Shown here: positions 23,417 to 32,240 of the stretch, in pieces
How the letters are laid out: each line of letters starts with the position of its first letter
Position numbering within the stretch: position 1 is the stretch's first letter
Source of the DNA: Armatimonadaceae bacterium
Lineage (GTDB): Bacteria > Armatimonadota > Armatimonadia > Armatimonadales > Armatimonadaceae
Direction of reading: 5' to 3'
Length of the DNA: 64,000 bases
Assembly (NCBI GenBank): GCA_030446525.1
Contig: JAUJNC010000001.1
Span: 8,133 to 72,132, forward strand
Notes under the pieces: model-generated
Database searches by the model: none
Told to the model about the DNA's origin: nothing
Seen by the model: only the letters and a program-made list of their open reading frames with translations
Program-made: the position numbers and the translations under genes

Positions 23417-25926
23417 ACATCCTGCTCAAAGAGTTCCAGGAAGCGGGTGTTGACGAATTCGTGAAGCGGCTTCGCAAGGCCGCGCGGGATGCCCGCGACG
23501 GAGAGCTGCAGGCAGTCTCCCTCGCTTCCCCCACCGGTTCCGGCAAGACGGTGATGCTCATCGCGGCGATCGAGCAGATCCTGCAGGGGGACGACGAAGC
23601 GCCCGCCGACCCCAACGCAACGTTCCTGTGGATCACCGACCAGCCAGAACTGAACCTCCAGACCCGGGACAAGATGCTCGCCTTCTCCACCGTCCTCACC
23701 CCCGCTGCCCTCATCTCACTCGACACGGACTTTGACCAGGAGCAGCTCGGGTCCGGCAGAGTCTACTTCCTCAACACCCAGAAGCTCGGCAAAAATAGCC
23801 TACTCGTCGCTCCTGGTGACCGGCGGACGTGGACGCTCTGGGAAACCATTGCGAACACGGTGCGGGAGCGGCCAGGTTCCTTCTACGTCATCATCGACGA
23901 GGCGCACCGGGGTATGCAGTCGGCGCGAGACCGGAACGAGGCAAACTCCATCATCCAGAAGTTCATCTTTGGCTTCCCGGAGGAGATTCCCCCGATCCCG
24001 CTCATCGTCGGCATCTCGGCCACGCCGCAGCGCTTCACCGACCTGCTGCAGTCAGCGCAGCGCAGCAGCTCCCGCACCACCCGCGCAGTCACCATCGATC
24101 CAGCGGACGTTCGATCGTCCGGGCTCATCAAGGATGCCATCCAGTTCGTCCACCCTTCCGAGCAGCAGCCGTCCGACATGACGCTGCTGCGGGAAGCGGT
24201 GAAGTCCTGGCAGTCCTACAAGCGTCACTGGGCCACCTACTGCACTGCGCAGCATGAATCGACCATTGACCCGATACTCACGGTGCAGGTGGAGGACGCG
24301 AGCGGCGATGGGGTGTCCAAGACCAACCTCGCCCTCGCCCTCTCCGTTATCGAGGCGGAAGCCGGGAAGCTGCCCGAGAAAGCCCTCGCCCACGCCTTCC
24401 AGGACCGAGCCGACCTGGAGATCACCGGTAGGCGGCTGCGCCACCTGCCTCCCTCTGAGATCCACGCCGACCCGGATGTGCAGATCGTGTTCTTCAAGTC
24501 GAGCCTGACGACCGGCTGGGACTGCCCCCGCGCCGAGGTCATGATGTCTTTCCGCACGGCGGCGGATGCCACCCACATCGCCCAGCTCGTGGGACGCATG
24601 GTGCGCACCCCCCTGGCCCGGCGCATCGACGCCGATGAGCACCTGAACACCGTCGCCCTCTACCTCCCCCACTACGACGCGGTAGGACTGAAGCGTGTCA
24701 TCGAGAAGCTGACCGATCCCGGTTCGGACCTGGTCCCGCCGACCGAGGTGCGAACCGAGGCGGCGGCCACCCTCACCCGGGCAGCGGGCACCGACACCCT
24801 GTTCTCCGCCCTCGCGGCGCTTCCGTCGTACAGCGTGCCGCGCGCCCCATCGGCGAACGAAACCCGGCGGCTCATGAAGCTCGGCCGGCACCTGTCCCGG
24901 GACGGGCTCTTGGCAGAAGCGCCGGAGAGAGCGACGGAGCTGCTGGTGGCCGCCATCGACGCGGCGTTCGCGCGGGTGCAGAACACGCCGTCCTTTAGAG
25001 CGATCGTGGAGGAGCGCGACACGTTAGATATTCGGCTCGTCTCCTACCTCTACGGTGACGAGGCACCCGAAGGGGGCGAGGCACGGCAGATCCCCGTCTC
25101 GCCCGAGAACGTGACCGACCTGTTCGAGACGGCGGGTCGCAAGATCGGTGAGGGGCTCCATAAGGAGTGGTGGCGCCGGCGCATCGAAACCGGGAAGGTG
25201 GCCCCGAGCCGCGCCAAGCTCGAACTCGTCGCCCTGGCCACCCCCGATTTGAAGCGCGACCTGGACGCCGCAGCGAAGCAGCAGGCACGAACGTGGTTCA
25301 CACTGTACCGGGAGGGCATCCGGAACCTCACGGAAACCAAGCGGCAGGCGTACGCGGAGATCCAGGGGCTCGCGAGTGAGCCGGAGGTAGAGTCGCTCGT
25401 CTACCCCGAGGTGATCGAGGCGAAGATCGAGGGGGAGATGTGGCCGAAGCACCTGTACGTGAATGACCAAGGACAGTACCCGGCGAACCTGAACAGGTGG
25501 GAAACGCCGGTAATAAAGGCGGAGCTGAAGCGGGGCGACCTACTCGGCTGGCTGCGGATCAACCCGCGCAAGTCCTGGGCCCTAACGATCCCCTACCGGG
25601 TGGGTGGGGCGGACGGGCGGGCGAAACCCGTGTACGTTGACTTCCTCATCCTGCGCGAGGGTAGAGAGGGGCCGGTTGTCGACATCATCGACCCGCACAA
25701 CCCAAACCTCGGCGACGCCGCCGATAAGCTGGTGGGGCTCGCGCAGTACGCCGAGCTGCACGGGGACAGCTTCGGGCGCATCGAATCCATCATCCTGGAC
25801 GGCGACGACATCCGCCGCCTGAACCTGCAAGACAGGGAGATTCGGGAGCAGGCGAAGAAGGTGCGGACGAGCGCGGAGGTGCTCCGCCTGTTCGAGGAAG
25901 CCGCGGTTACTTTGCCGACCGGGTAA
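23413..25926 (+). CDS. res: DEAD/DEAH helicase, type III restriction (Res)-like subunit
   Basis: An 837-aa SF2 helicase. Motif I is SPTGSGKT (39-46), II is DEAH (162-165), III is SAT (202-204), and TTGWDCPRAE and QLVGRMVR (391-398) are motifs V and VI. The C-terminal region around 725-760 has VDFLIL then VVDIIDPHNP where a PD-(D/E)xK nuclease would sit, but the usual (D/E)-x-K is not obvious (DIIDPH). Cleavage competence is therefore uncertain. With Mod it forms an ATP-dependent restriction-like pair. Its 3' end recurs, decayed, at 32074-32240. Confidence 0.85.
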   Translation: MNILLKEFQEAGVDEFVKRLRKAARDARDGELQAVSLASPTGSGKTVMLIAAIEQILQGDDEAPADPNATFLWITDQPELNLQTRDKMLAFSTVLTPAALISLDTDFDQEQLGSGRVYFLNTQKLGKNSLLVAPGDRRTWTLWETIANTVRERPGSFYVIIDEAHRGMQSARDRNEANSIIQKFIFGFPEEIPPIPLIVGISATPQRFTDLLQSAQRSSSRTTRAVTIDPADVRSSGLIKDAIQFVHPSEQQPSDMTLLREAVKSWQSYKRHWATYCTAQHESTIDPILTVQVEDASGDGVSKTNLALALSVIEAEAGKLPEKALAHAFQDRADLEITGRRLRHLPPSEIHADPDVQIVFFKSSLTTGWDCPRAEVMMSFRTAADATHIAQLVGRMVRTPLARRIDADEHLNTVALYLPHYDAVGLKRVIEKLTDPGSDLVPPTEVRTEAAATLTRAAGTDTLFSALAALPSYSVPRAPSANETRRLMKLGRHLSRDGLLAEAPERATELLVAAIDAAFARVQNTPSFRAIVEERDTLDIRLVSYLYGDEAPEGGEARQIPVSPENVTDLFETAGRKIGEGLHKEWWRRRIETGKVAPSRAKLELVALATPDLKRDLDAAAKQQARTWFTLYREGIRNLTETKRQAYAEIQGLASEPEVESLVYPEVIEAKIEGEMWPKHLYVNDQGQYPANLNRWETPVIKAELKRGDLLGWLRINPRKSWALTIPYRVGGADGRAKPVYVDFLILREGREGPVVDIIDPHNPNLGDAADKLVGLAQYAELHGDSFGRIESIILDGDDIRRLNLQDREIREQAKKVRTSAEVLRLFEEAAVTLPTG

Positions 25927-25957
25927 CGGAGGTAAATGTAGCCGTCCTTAAGCTTTA

Positions 25958-26192
25958 GAGGGTGTTATGAACTTTTCTGCCTCATCTGCTGTTAGCAGCT
26001 AGCATTTTCTTTTATCCTGATCGCTAGGCTGAGCAGCTGTACAATTCTGGTTCTACGCTCTACGCTTACGCGACGCTGATTATCTTGTCATTTAACGAAT
26101 CGGAACAGCAGAAATCGTTTCGCGCAACGCTGTTTTCTGCCTTTTCTGCGTCGTTGTGACAAAATGCAAAAAACCGAGTTCATAACACCGTC
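25958..26192. mobile_element. MITE-like element, 235 bp, with inverted ends and direct-repeat flanks
   Basis: Left end GAGGGTGTTATGAACTT (25958-25974) matches the reverse complement of the right end, GACGGTGTTATGAACTC, at 15 of 17 positions. The 9-bp flanks TAAGCTTTA (25949-25957 and 26193-26201) are identical direct repeats. The interior has no ORF and is AT-richer than the neighbours. This is the structure of a non-autonomous transposon. No autonomous relative with these ends is in the window; the IS4 element here has different ends. Confidence 0.75.
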
Positions 26193-26229
26193 TAAGCTTT
26201 AGTCACCTGTGGGAAATTAGTAGATCACC

Positions 26230-27135
26230 ATGGCTACGTTCCGACTGGAACTTCCAGAAAACTGGGTCCGGGCTGACGCGATGGAGCGGGCATTACTCCG
26301 AGCTGGTGAACCGCACGCTATCGCGTATGATTCAGCCTTGTTCCTGTTGCCAGTGGGCTGTAAGGTGATGATCGACGCGGGAACGCGCCTTCTGTCGCTC
26401 GCAAACCAACTGGCACATCGCGGGCGGCAGGTCACTCTCGAGTTTGTCGAGGGAGAGGATGGCGTCATGGGTTACCTAAACCGTCTTGGCTTCTTCGACC
26501 TCCTCCATCCATCGATCAAGACCATACCTGACCCGCCCGCCGAGTCAACTTACAAGGGATCGAATCCTTCCGTGGTAGAGTTCCTGCCGATTTCCCCATT
26601 GGAGCAGGACCGCAGTATACCCCAACGTTTAGAGCATGCCCTTGAGGGTGCCTGCCGAGGGCGAACTGACATATCGACGCTTGGCCATGCCGCGTATACG
26701 GTGTTTGCGGAACTGATCGATAACATTTTCGTGCACAGCGAAACGGAAGTGGACGGCTATGCCGCCCTGCAGGTCTACCCGAGGGGAGGAAGGGTGCTGG
26801 TGGCGGTATCTGACAGCGGGCGCGGTATCCTAGCCACGATCCGGCCTGCACTGCAGGATACCCCGCTAGAGCTTCTGTCTGACCCGGAACTCATCGTCCA
26901 TATGTTCAACACTGGTATTTCCCGCGATGGCGCAGAGTGTGGGTGCGGTCTCCATCGATGTGCTGAAAACGCCCTGAAGTACCGGGCAAAGCTGTTCCTC
27001 CGTTTGCCGACTTCCAGCCTGCACTTGGTCCCTGGCGGCGGAGTGTACCGCCGTCGGGATATGGCTTACTACCAGACCGACCTGCCTTTGCTCCACGGAA
27101 CCCACATCGCCTTTGAATTTCAACTTGACAGTTGA
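26230..27135 (+). CDS. GHKL (HATPase) ATP-binding protein with STAS-like N-terminus
   Basis: A 301-aa protein. The GHKL ATP-binding fold is at about 155-290: N box ELIDNI, G1 box DSGRGI and G2 box GCGLH. There is no phosphoacceptor domain. Residues 1-90 (ALFLLPVGCKVMIDAGTRLLSLANQL and VTLEFVEGEDGVMGYLNRLGF) look like a STAS fold. The layout resembles stand-alone anti-sigma-like or regulatory ATPases rather than sensor kinases. A TTGA overlap with a possible TTG of the next gene and the adjacent STAS/HTH protein suggest a partner-switch regulator for the operon that follows. Confidence 0.7.
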   Translation: MATFRLELPENWVRADAMERALLRAGEPHAIAYDSALFLLPVGCKVMIDAGTRLLSLANQLAHRGRQVTLEFVEGEDGVMGYLNRLGFFDLLHPSIKTIPDPPAESTYKGSNPSVVEFLPISPLEQDRSIPQRLEHALEGACRGRTDISTLGHAAYTVFAELIDNIFVHSETEVDGYAALQVYPRGGRVLVAVSDSGRGILATIRPALQDTPLELLSDPELIVHMFNTGISRDGAECGCGLHRCAENALKYRAKLFLRLPTSSLHLVPGGGVYRRRDMAYYQTDLPLLHGTHIAFEFQLDS

Positions 27136-27154
27136 AAGGAATATCTGGTTTAAT
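27125..27154 (+). promoter_or_regulatory. Internal promoter TTGACA-N18-TTTAAT, leaderless start
   Basis: -35 TTGACA (27125-27130) and -10 TTTAAT (27149-27154) lie across the end of the GHKL gene. ATG 27162 follows the -10 by 7 nt, implying a leaderless transcript for the STAS/HTH gene. No ribosome site precedes that ATG. Confidence 0.5.
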
Positions 27155-27161
27155 ACTATTC

Positions 27162-27713
27162 ATGAAGCAGAGTACAGCGACAATCCGCTTGCGCGAGAGC
27201 ATGGACCGCGACGATGGGTGGGGCCGAACCGAAGGGCGAGAGGTGTTCGATCGCCTCCTTGCCATCGTAGATGCGAACCCGGAGGTCGCCTTGTTTCGCA
27301 TCTCGCTCGCGGGCGTCAGACGCACGGATGCATCCTTTCCTCGCGAGAGCGTGGCGGAACTGGCGAAGCGTTTCCGTGGGAAGAAGGGCTTCTGCTTGGT
27401 GGAGGTTGAGGACGCTGATCTGCTCGACAACTGGGACGCGGCGGCCAACAAGAAAGAGCAGCCGCTCCTCGTCTGGTACAGTCGTGGCCGTCGCCTGCTG
27501 GGCCCGGCACCGTCGGAAGGGTTGCGAGCGCTCTTTGACTTCGTGGCTGACCGGTCAGGCACAACAACGAGCGAGGCGGCAACAGTGCTCGGCTTGAATG
27601 TACCGAACGCGAGCAATAAGCTCAAGGCTCTGTGGGAGCAGGGCTACGTGCTCCGGCGCGAGCGCGTGGCAGCGACAGGAGGTATTGAGTTCGAGTACCT
27701 TGTTCCAAGGTAA
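27162..27713 (+). CDS. STAS-like (DUF4325-type) plus winged-helix protein
   Basis: A 183-aa protein. I use ATG 27162; the TTG at 27132 would overlap the upstream gene. Residues 1-110 carry a STAS-like core (EVALFRISLAGVRRTDASFPRESVAELAKRFRG and GFCLVEVEDADLLDNWDAA). Residues 125-180 are a winged helix (TTSEAATVLGLNVPNASNKLKALWEQGYVLRRE). Small STAS-like proteins of this type are commonly encoded beside GHKL ATPases. The pair could sense a signal and control expression of the conjugation genes downstream. Confidence 0.65.
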   Translation: MKQSTATIRLRESMDRDDGWGRTEGREVFDRLLAIVDANPEVALFRISLAGVRRTDASFPRESVAELAKRFRGKKGFCLVEVEDADLLDNWDAAANKKEQPLLVWYSRGRRLLGPAPSEGLRALFDFVADRSGTTTSEAATVLGLNVPNASNKLKALWEQGYVLRRERVAATGGIEFEYLVPR

Positions 27714-27785
27714 GCCCTTTTTTTACTTTCAGGTTTATTGTGTTTAATGAACGAGTATAACCAGATAACAGTGTGGAGTAAGACA

Positions 27786-28922
27786 ATGCACAAAGTAACT
27801 TTCTTTCCCATTGACAACGCCGACTGCTGCCGGATCGATCTTGCCGGCGGCGAGAAGCTCCTCTTCGACTACTGCCACCGCCGCAATCCCAATGACCCGA
27901 GCGACAAACGCATAAACCTTGCGCAGGTGCTCAAAGACGACCTTCTGGCCGCGCAACGCCTGAACTACGACGTAGTAACCATCACCCACCTCGACGACGA
28001 CCACATCCACGGCGCGAGCACGTTCTTCTACTTCCAGCACGATAGCGAACTCCAAGGGAGCGGAAGGGTAAAAATCGACACCCTGTGGGTACCCGCTGCG
28101 GTCATCTTGGAGGATAAGTGCGACACGGAGGACACCATCGCCATTCAGGAGGAGGCTCGCTACCGGCTCAAGAAGAAGCGTGGCATCCGCGTCTTCTCCC
28201 GTCCGGAGATGCTCGAAGCCTGGCTCAAGGAGCAACGAATGACCCTCGATGAGGTGCGCCACCTCATTACCGACGCCGGACAACTAGTGCCGGGTTGGAC
28301 TAAGGAGGAGCAAGGGGTGGAGTTCTTCATCCACTCCCCGTTCGCTTCACGCCTTGACAACGGCGGAATCCTCGACCGCAATAACGACGCCATCTTCCTG
28401 CAGGCGACCTTCCTGGAGGGTGGAACGGAAACCCGGCTGATCCTGAGCGCTGATGTGGACAGTGACGTCATCGAATCGATCGTCCGGATGACGCGCGACG
28501 TGAAGAAGCGACCGGAGCGACTTGCCTGGGACATCAACAACGTGCCGCACCACAGCAGCTACCGGTCGCTCAACAAGGATGATAAGGGCAAAAACAAGAC
28601 CGTGCCGCCGGAGAGGGTGGACTGGCTCTACCGGCAGGGTGGCACCAGAGGGTACTTAGTCTCCACGAGCAAGCCCATCCCCTCGGATGACAGCGACGAC
28701 CAGCCTCCTCACCCCCAGGCGGCCGCCTACTACGAGGAGCGGGCAGATGCCATCTCCGGCGAATACAAGGTCACCATGGCGTACCCGACCACCACTAAGC
28801 CAGAGGAGATGGTCTTCGAGATCACCGGCTCCGGAGCGACCTTGAAGAAGCGATCTTCCAGTACCGCCAGTGCCGGAATTATCGGCAGCACTGCGCCGCG
28901 CGCAGGAGCAGCCGAGCTATGA
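27786..28922 (+). CDS. Metallo-beta-lactamase-fold hydrolase, ComEC-like type
   Basis: A 378-aa protein starting at ATG 27786 (GGAG 9 nt upstream). The metal motif H-x-D-x-D-H is THLDDDH (68-73). Later ligands appear in SADVDSD and NVPHHSS. The last ~30 residues are a flexible Ser/Ala/Thr-rich tail ending in Leu (…STAPRAGAAEL). The stop overlaps the start of the E2-E1-JAB gene (ATGA), so the two are tightly coupled. Substrate unknown; relatives hydrolyse nucleic acids or nucleotides. Confidence 0.75.
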   Translation: MHKVTFFPIDNADCCRIDLAGGEKLLFDYCHRRNPNDPSDKRINLAQVLKDDLLAAQRLNYDVVTITHLDDDHIHGASTFFYFQHDSELQGSGRVKIDTLWVPAAVILEDKCDTEDTIAIQEEARYRLKKKRGIRVFSRPEMLEAWLKEQRMTLDEVRHLITDAGQLVPGWTKEEQGVEFFIHSPFASRLDNGGILDRNNDAIFLQATFLEGGTETRLILSADVDSDVIESIVRMTRDVKKRPERLAWDINNVPHHSSYRSLNKDDKGKNKTVPPERVDWLYRQGGTRGYLVSTSKPIPSDDSDDQPPHPQAAAYYEERADAISGEYKVTMAYPTTTKPEEMVFEITGSGATLKKRSSSTASAGIIGSTAPRAGAAEL

Positions 28923-31186
28923 GCAATGCCGATTACGAGGATCTTGCCGGCGACCCGGTTACTCCTGAAGGTCTGTGTATCCCAAAGGCGCAGGCCCTCG
29001 CGCAACTTCTCTTCTCCGACGCACCCTACCCGTTCGTCAAACCAGCAGGGTGCCGTGTAGTAGCGAAGGAGGGCGAGGTATACCGGGAAATCATCATCTT
29101 CGACGTCGATGTCTCGCTAAGCCAGCGGCCGGTTCACGGCATCCAGCGGGTCGAGCATATCGCCGCCGTCTTCCGCGAGGACGACCGGTTTCCCCCCGAG
29201 GCACTGGCACTGCGCAGAGACTTTCCCGAGGTTCCGCATCTCAACATAATCCCCTGGGAGCGACCCAAGAGCCTGTGCCTCTCCGACCAGCCGTACTCGG
29301 AGGTCCGGCTGCGGTGGACGGCGTCCAAGTTTGTGGAGAGCATCCGCACCTGGCTGGCGTTAACGGCAGAAGGGGTGCTCCATCAGGAAGACCAGCCACT
29401 GGAGCCACTGCTAAGCGGGGTGGAGACCAAGATCATCCTGCCCGCAGATCTCTTCGCAGAAGGCAGCAAACCAGAGCCCCTCTTCTGCTATGCAATTGCT
29501 CCAGTGCGCGAGGGAGCGGAGCTACAGGTGATTATCGCCAGGCGGGAGAATACCCGGCCCGGTGGCAAGGACGCTCACGCTTTCACAGCCATTCCTATTA
29601 GCGTCGACGCCCCTATGACACACGGAGTAATACGCTGGCAACCCGCCAACATCCAGGAGTTGCACGCCTTTCTAGAGAGAGCTGGGTTCGATCTATGCTC
29701 TTACCTGCGCTACCGCCTGCGCTCCTGGGACGGCGACCGGGCGATGCTGGACACCCGGCCGATCTTCGTGGTCGCGATCCTCAAGCGGCGGACAGATGCT
29801 GGACCTATCGAGGCCGTGGAAACATGGGCATTTTTCGCAGACCGATCGTTGGGCGAGGTTGGGGAAGCGGTCGGGGTACTTGGGAAGTACGAGGAAAGCT
29901 GGGGGTTGATGTTTGAGGCAGACACGTCGAGCCAAGGTGAGGACGTTCGGCTTCAGCTGTTACTGCCTTACTATCACCTTTCGAGGGCATCTGCCGCGCA
30001 GTACAACGGGCAGTCGAAGCGATTCGGCGGGAAGGTCGTAGCCGTTGGCATGGGCGCGTTAGGGTCCCAGGTTTTCGATAACCTCCTGCGGTCTGGGTTC
30101 GCGGAATGGACGATCGTCGACAATGATCACCTTCTGCCGCACAACCTCGCCCGTCACGAACTGCATGGCATGTACATCGGGCACCCCAAGGTCATTTCCC
30201 TTGCCGCTCAGGCCAACCAAACTGTAGACGGGCCGCCTGTCGTGTTACCCTTGGTAGCGGACGTTCTCGATCCGCAGGATCAGGCACAAGCACTCGACGC
30301 CGCTATTCGAGAGGCAGAGATAGTGCTGGACATGTCTGCGTCGGTCGCCGTGGCTCGGCACTTGGCACGCGACCGTGACGCCGCCACTGCCAGGCGTATC
30401 TCCCTGTTTCTCAATCCTACTGGTACTGATTTGGTACTGCTGGCAGAGGATGCGGGGCGGCAGTACCACTTGGACGCGTTGGAGATGCAGTACTACCGAG
30501 CCGTCGTATCGGAACCCGACCTGACTAGCCATTTACATTTCAGCGAGGGTCGCCTGCGGTATGGCCGCTCGTGCCGCGACACAAGCCAGACGTTGTCGCA
30601 AGAGCAGGTGGCGCTCCACGCGGCTATTGGCAGTCGCGCTTTGCGCAGGGTAGAGGCAGAACCAGACACTGCAGTCATCCGGGTTTGGCGGACAGACAGC
30701 CCTGATCTTTCAGTGCGGCTCGTTACGATTCCACCCGCGCCTGTCGTGGAGGAGCGGATCGGAGAATGGACGCTCTGCACTGACGAACACTTCCTGCATA
30801 AAGTCCGGAGCCAGCGTCGGGAGCGGCTACCGAATGAGACCGGCGGCGTGCTAATCGGCTCGTTCGATATGGAGAGGAGGATCGTTTACGTGGCGGATGC
30901 CCTTCCCTTGCCGCCAGATAGCATCGAGCACCCGACGCTGTACATCCGCGGCCATGTGGGCCTCCGGGAGGAAGTCGGGCGGATCAGCGGCCTTACCGCC
31001 GGCAGGCTCGAGTACGTTGGCGAGTGGCACAGCCACCCGCCCGGTTTCAGCTCCGCTTGCAGCGACGATGACCGGATGCTGTTCGGCTGGCTTAAGGAGG
31101 AGATCGCACAGGACGGCCACCCGCCGGTAATGCTGATAATCGCAGAGGTGGAGTGCCGGTGGCATGTAGCGAGCCTGCCGTTGTAA
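28919..31186 (+). CDS. E2-E1-JAB triple-domain ubiquitin-like conjugation/deconjugation protein
   Basis: A 755-aa fusion. Residues about 40-130 look like an E2 (UBC) fold: an HLN motif (108-110) in place of HPN and a candidate catalytic Cys120 (PKSLC). Residues about 365-600 are an E1/ThiF adenylation domain: VVAVGMGALGSQVFDNLLRSG, then VDNDHLLPHNLARHEL, with a candidate thioester Cys near 552 (GRSCRDTS). Residues about 630-755 are a JAB/JAMM metallopeptidase: NETGGVLIG and EWHSHPPG...DDD. In CBASS and Bil systems such modules join or remove protein tags. Here all three lie in one chain and no separate ubiquitin-like gene is seen. Confidence 0.85.
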   Translation: MSNADYEDLAGDPVTPEGLCIPKAQALAQLLFSDAPYPFVKPAGCRVVAKEGEVYREIIIFDVDVSLSQRPVHGIQRVEHIAAVFREDDRFPPEALALRRDFPEVPHLNIIPWERPKSLCLSDQPYSEVRLRWTASKFVESIRTWLALTAEGVLHQEDQPLEPLLSGVETKIILPADLFAEGSKPEPLFCYAIAPVREGAELQVIIARRENTRPGGKDAHAFTAIPISVDAPMTHGVIRWQPANIQELHAFLERAGFDLCSYLRYRLRSWDGDRAMLDTRPIFVVAILKRRTDAGPIEAVETWAFFADRSLGEVGEAVGVLGKYEESWGLMFEADTSSQGEDVRLQLLLPYYHLSRASAAQYNGQSKRFGGKVVAVGMGALGSQVFDNLLRSGFAEWTIVDNDHLLPHNLARHELHGMYIGHPKVISLAAQANQTVDGPPVVLPLVADVLDPQDQAQALDAAIREAEIVLDMSASVAVARHLARDRDAATARRISLFLNPTGTDLVLLAEDAGRQYHLDALEMQYYRAVVSEPDLTSHLHFSEGRLRYGRSCRDTSQTLSQEQVALHAAIGSRALRRVEAEPDTAVIRVWRTDSPDLSVRLVTIPPAPVVEERIGEWTLCTDEHFLHKVRSQRRERLPNETGGVLIGSFDMERRIVYVADALPLPPDSIEHPTLYIRGHVGLREEVGRISGLTAGRLEYVGEWHSHPPGFSSACSDDDRMLFGWLKEEIAQDGHPPVMLIIAEVECRWHVASLPL

Positions 31187-31249
31187 TAGTGCGAAAAATC
31201 AAAGTCTTTTGACCAGAACCGGTACATCTTAGTCCTAAAGCAGTAATAT

Positions 31250-31948
31250 ATGAACTTCGAGAAGATCAGCGTAACGATCTACGACATCCTGGGTTACATC
31301 CTGCCAGGTTTCGTCGTACTCTTTGCCATATCGCTGATTGAGGCGACCTTTTTGCGTAGCCATGTGCTGTACCTAGAGAGGCTTGCCCACAACCCAGTCA
31401 TCGCCACCGTGATCGCTTACTTCCTAGGCCAGGTATCCCACGCCATCGCATCCTGGCTCAAGGTGAAGCGGAGGGTCTGGTTCACGGACGAGAAGAACCG
31501 GCTGAGCAAGCCGGTGCTGGCCCGCACTGAGGAAGAGCTCCGCGCCTTCTATGGCATAAATCTGACGGACGGCTGCTTCCTGAACACGCTCGAGATGTAC
31601 CAGTTGGCCGAGGGGTACGTGGCCGTTTCCGGCGGTTTCTCCGACCGGGCTGTTTACCTGGCTCGCGAGGGGTTTGCCAAGGCAGGCATGGTGGCGATGT
31701 TCTTCCTGTTCGGGACTTTGGTCTCCTGTGCCGTTAGCGGTGGGGCTGTTGTCCGCCTCAGCAGCTCGCCGTCGGACATGGTGGAGCTATCGTGGATTGG
31801 TACTGCCTCCTGCGCTCTGCTCGTGATCTGGATGGCGCTCATCTTCCGACGACAGTTCCTGTTCTTCAGCCGGTTGAAGAACAACTATACGCTCTTGGCG
31901 TTCCTTGCCTATCGTCTAAAGGAAGCTACTGCCAAAGAGAAGAGATAA
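31250..31948 (+). CDS. Four-TM membrane protein of the conjugation operon
   Basis: A 232-aa protein with hydrophobic helices at about 14-34, 46-66, 143-165 and 178-198. A cytosolic-type loop of ~75 residues lies between helices 2 and 3. It starts 64 bp after the E2-E1-JAB gene on the same strand and ends the operon. Membrane proteins at this position in immune operons are often effectors; that is inference here. The window shows no other candidate effector with the E2-E1-JAB gene except the metallo-beta-lactamase-fold protein. Confidence 0.65.
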   Translation: MNFEKISVTIYDILGYILPGFVVLFAISLIEATFLRSHVLYLERLAHNPVIATVIAYFLGQVSHAIASWLKVKRRVWFTDEKNRLSKPVLARTEEELRAFYGINLTDGCFLNTLEMYQLAEGYVAVSGGFSDRAVYLAREGFAKAGMVAMFFLFGTLVSCAVSGGAVVRLSSSPSDMVELSWIGTASCALLVIWMALIFRRQFLFFSRLKNNYTLLAFLAYRLKEATAKEKR

Positions 31949-32073
31949 ACGTCGTCACCTCATTCGGCCCGCCATATTCTTCTACTCCGCGCCCAACACA
32001 TCGGCAACGATCGCGATCGTACTTAGCTGGGAGTGCCATATTGAAGGGAATCCTGGTGCTCACCGCTTCCATA

Positions 32074-32240
32074 GTGAGATGTAGCCGAAGCACCTGTATC
32101 TGGGTGACCAGGGCTAGTACCCGGCGAACTTGAACTTGCCGGAAACGACGGTGATGCGGGCGGTGCTGATGAAGGTGCCAACCAGCATGGAGATGCTACG
32201 CCTGTTCAAGGAAGCCGCGGTTCCCCTGCCGACCGGGTAG
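32074..32240 (+). pseudogene. Decayed second copy of the res 3' end
   Basis: Reads as res residues (…EM-stop-PKHLYLGDQG-stop-YPANLN, ETTVMRAVLMK), then after a large internal deletion EMLRLFKEAAVPLPTG and a stop. The intact gene has EVLRLFEEAAVTLPTG at the same place. Two in-frame TAGs and the deletion show it is dead. It has the same orientation as the intact gene and closes the far side of the GHKL-to-membrane-protein block. Confidence 0.85.

Noticed and set aside
26050..26160. Possible small RNA inside the MITE
   Set aside because: There is no promoter-terminator pair. The inverted ends explain the structure better.
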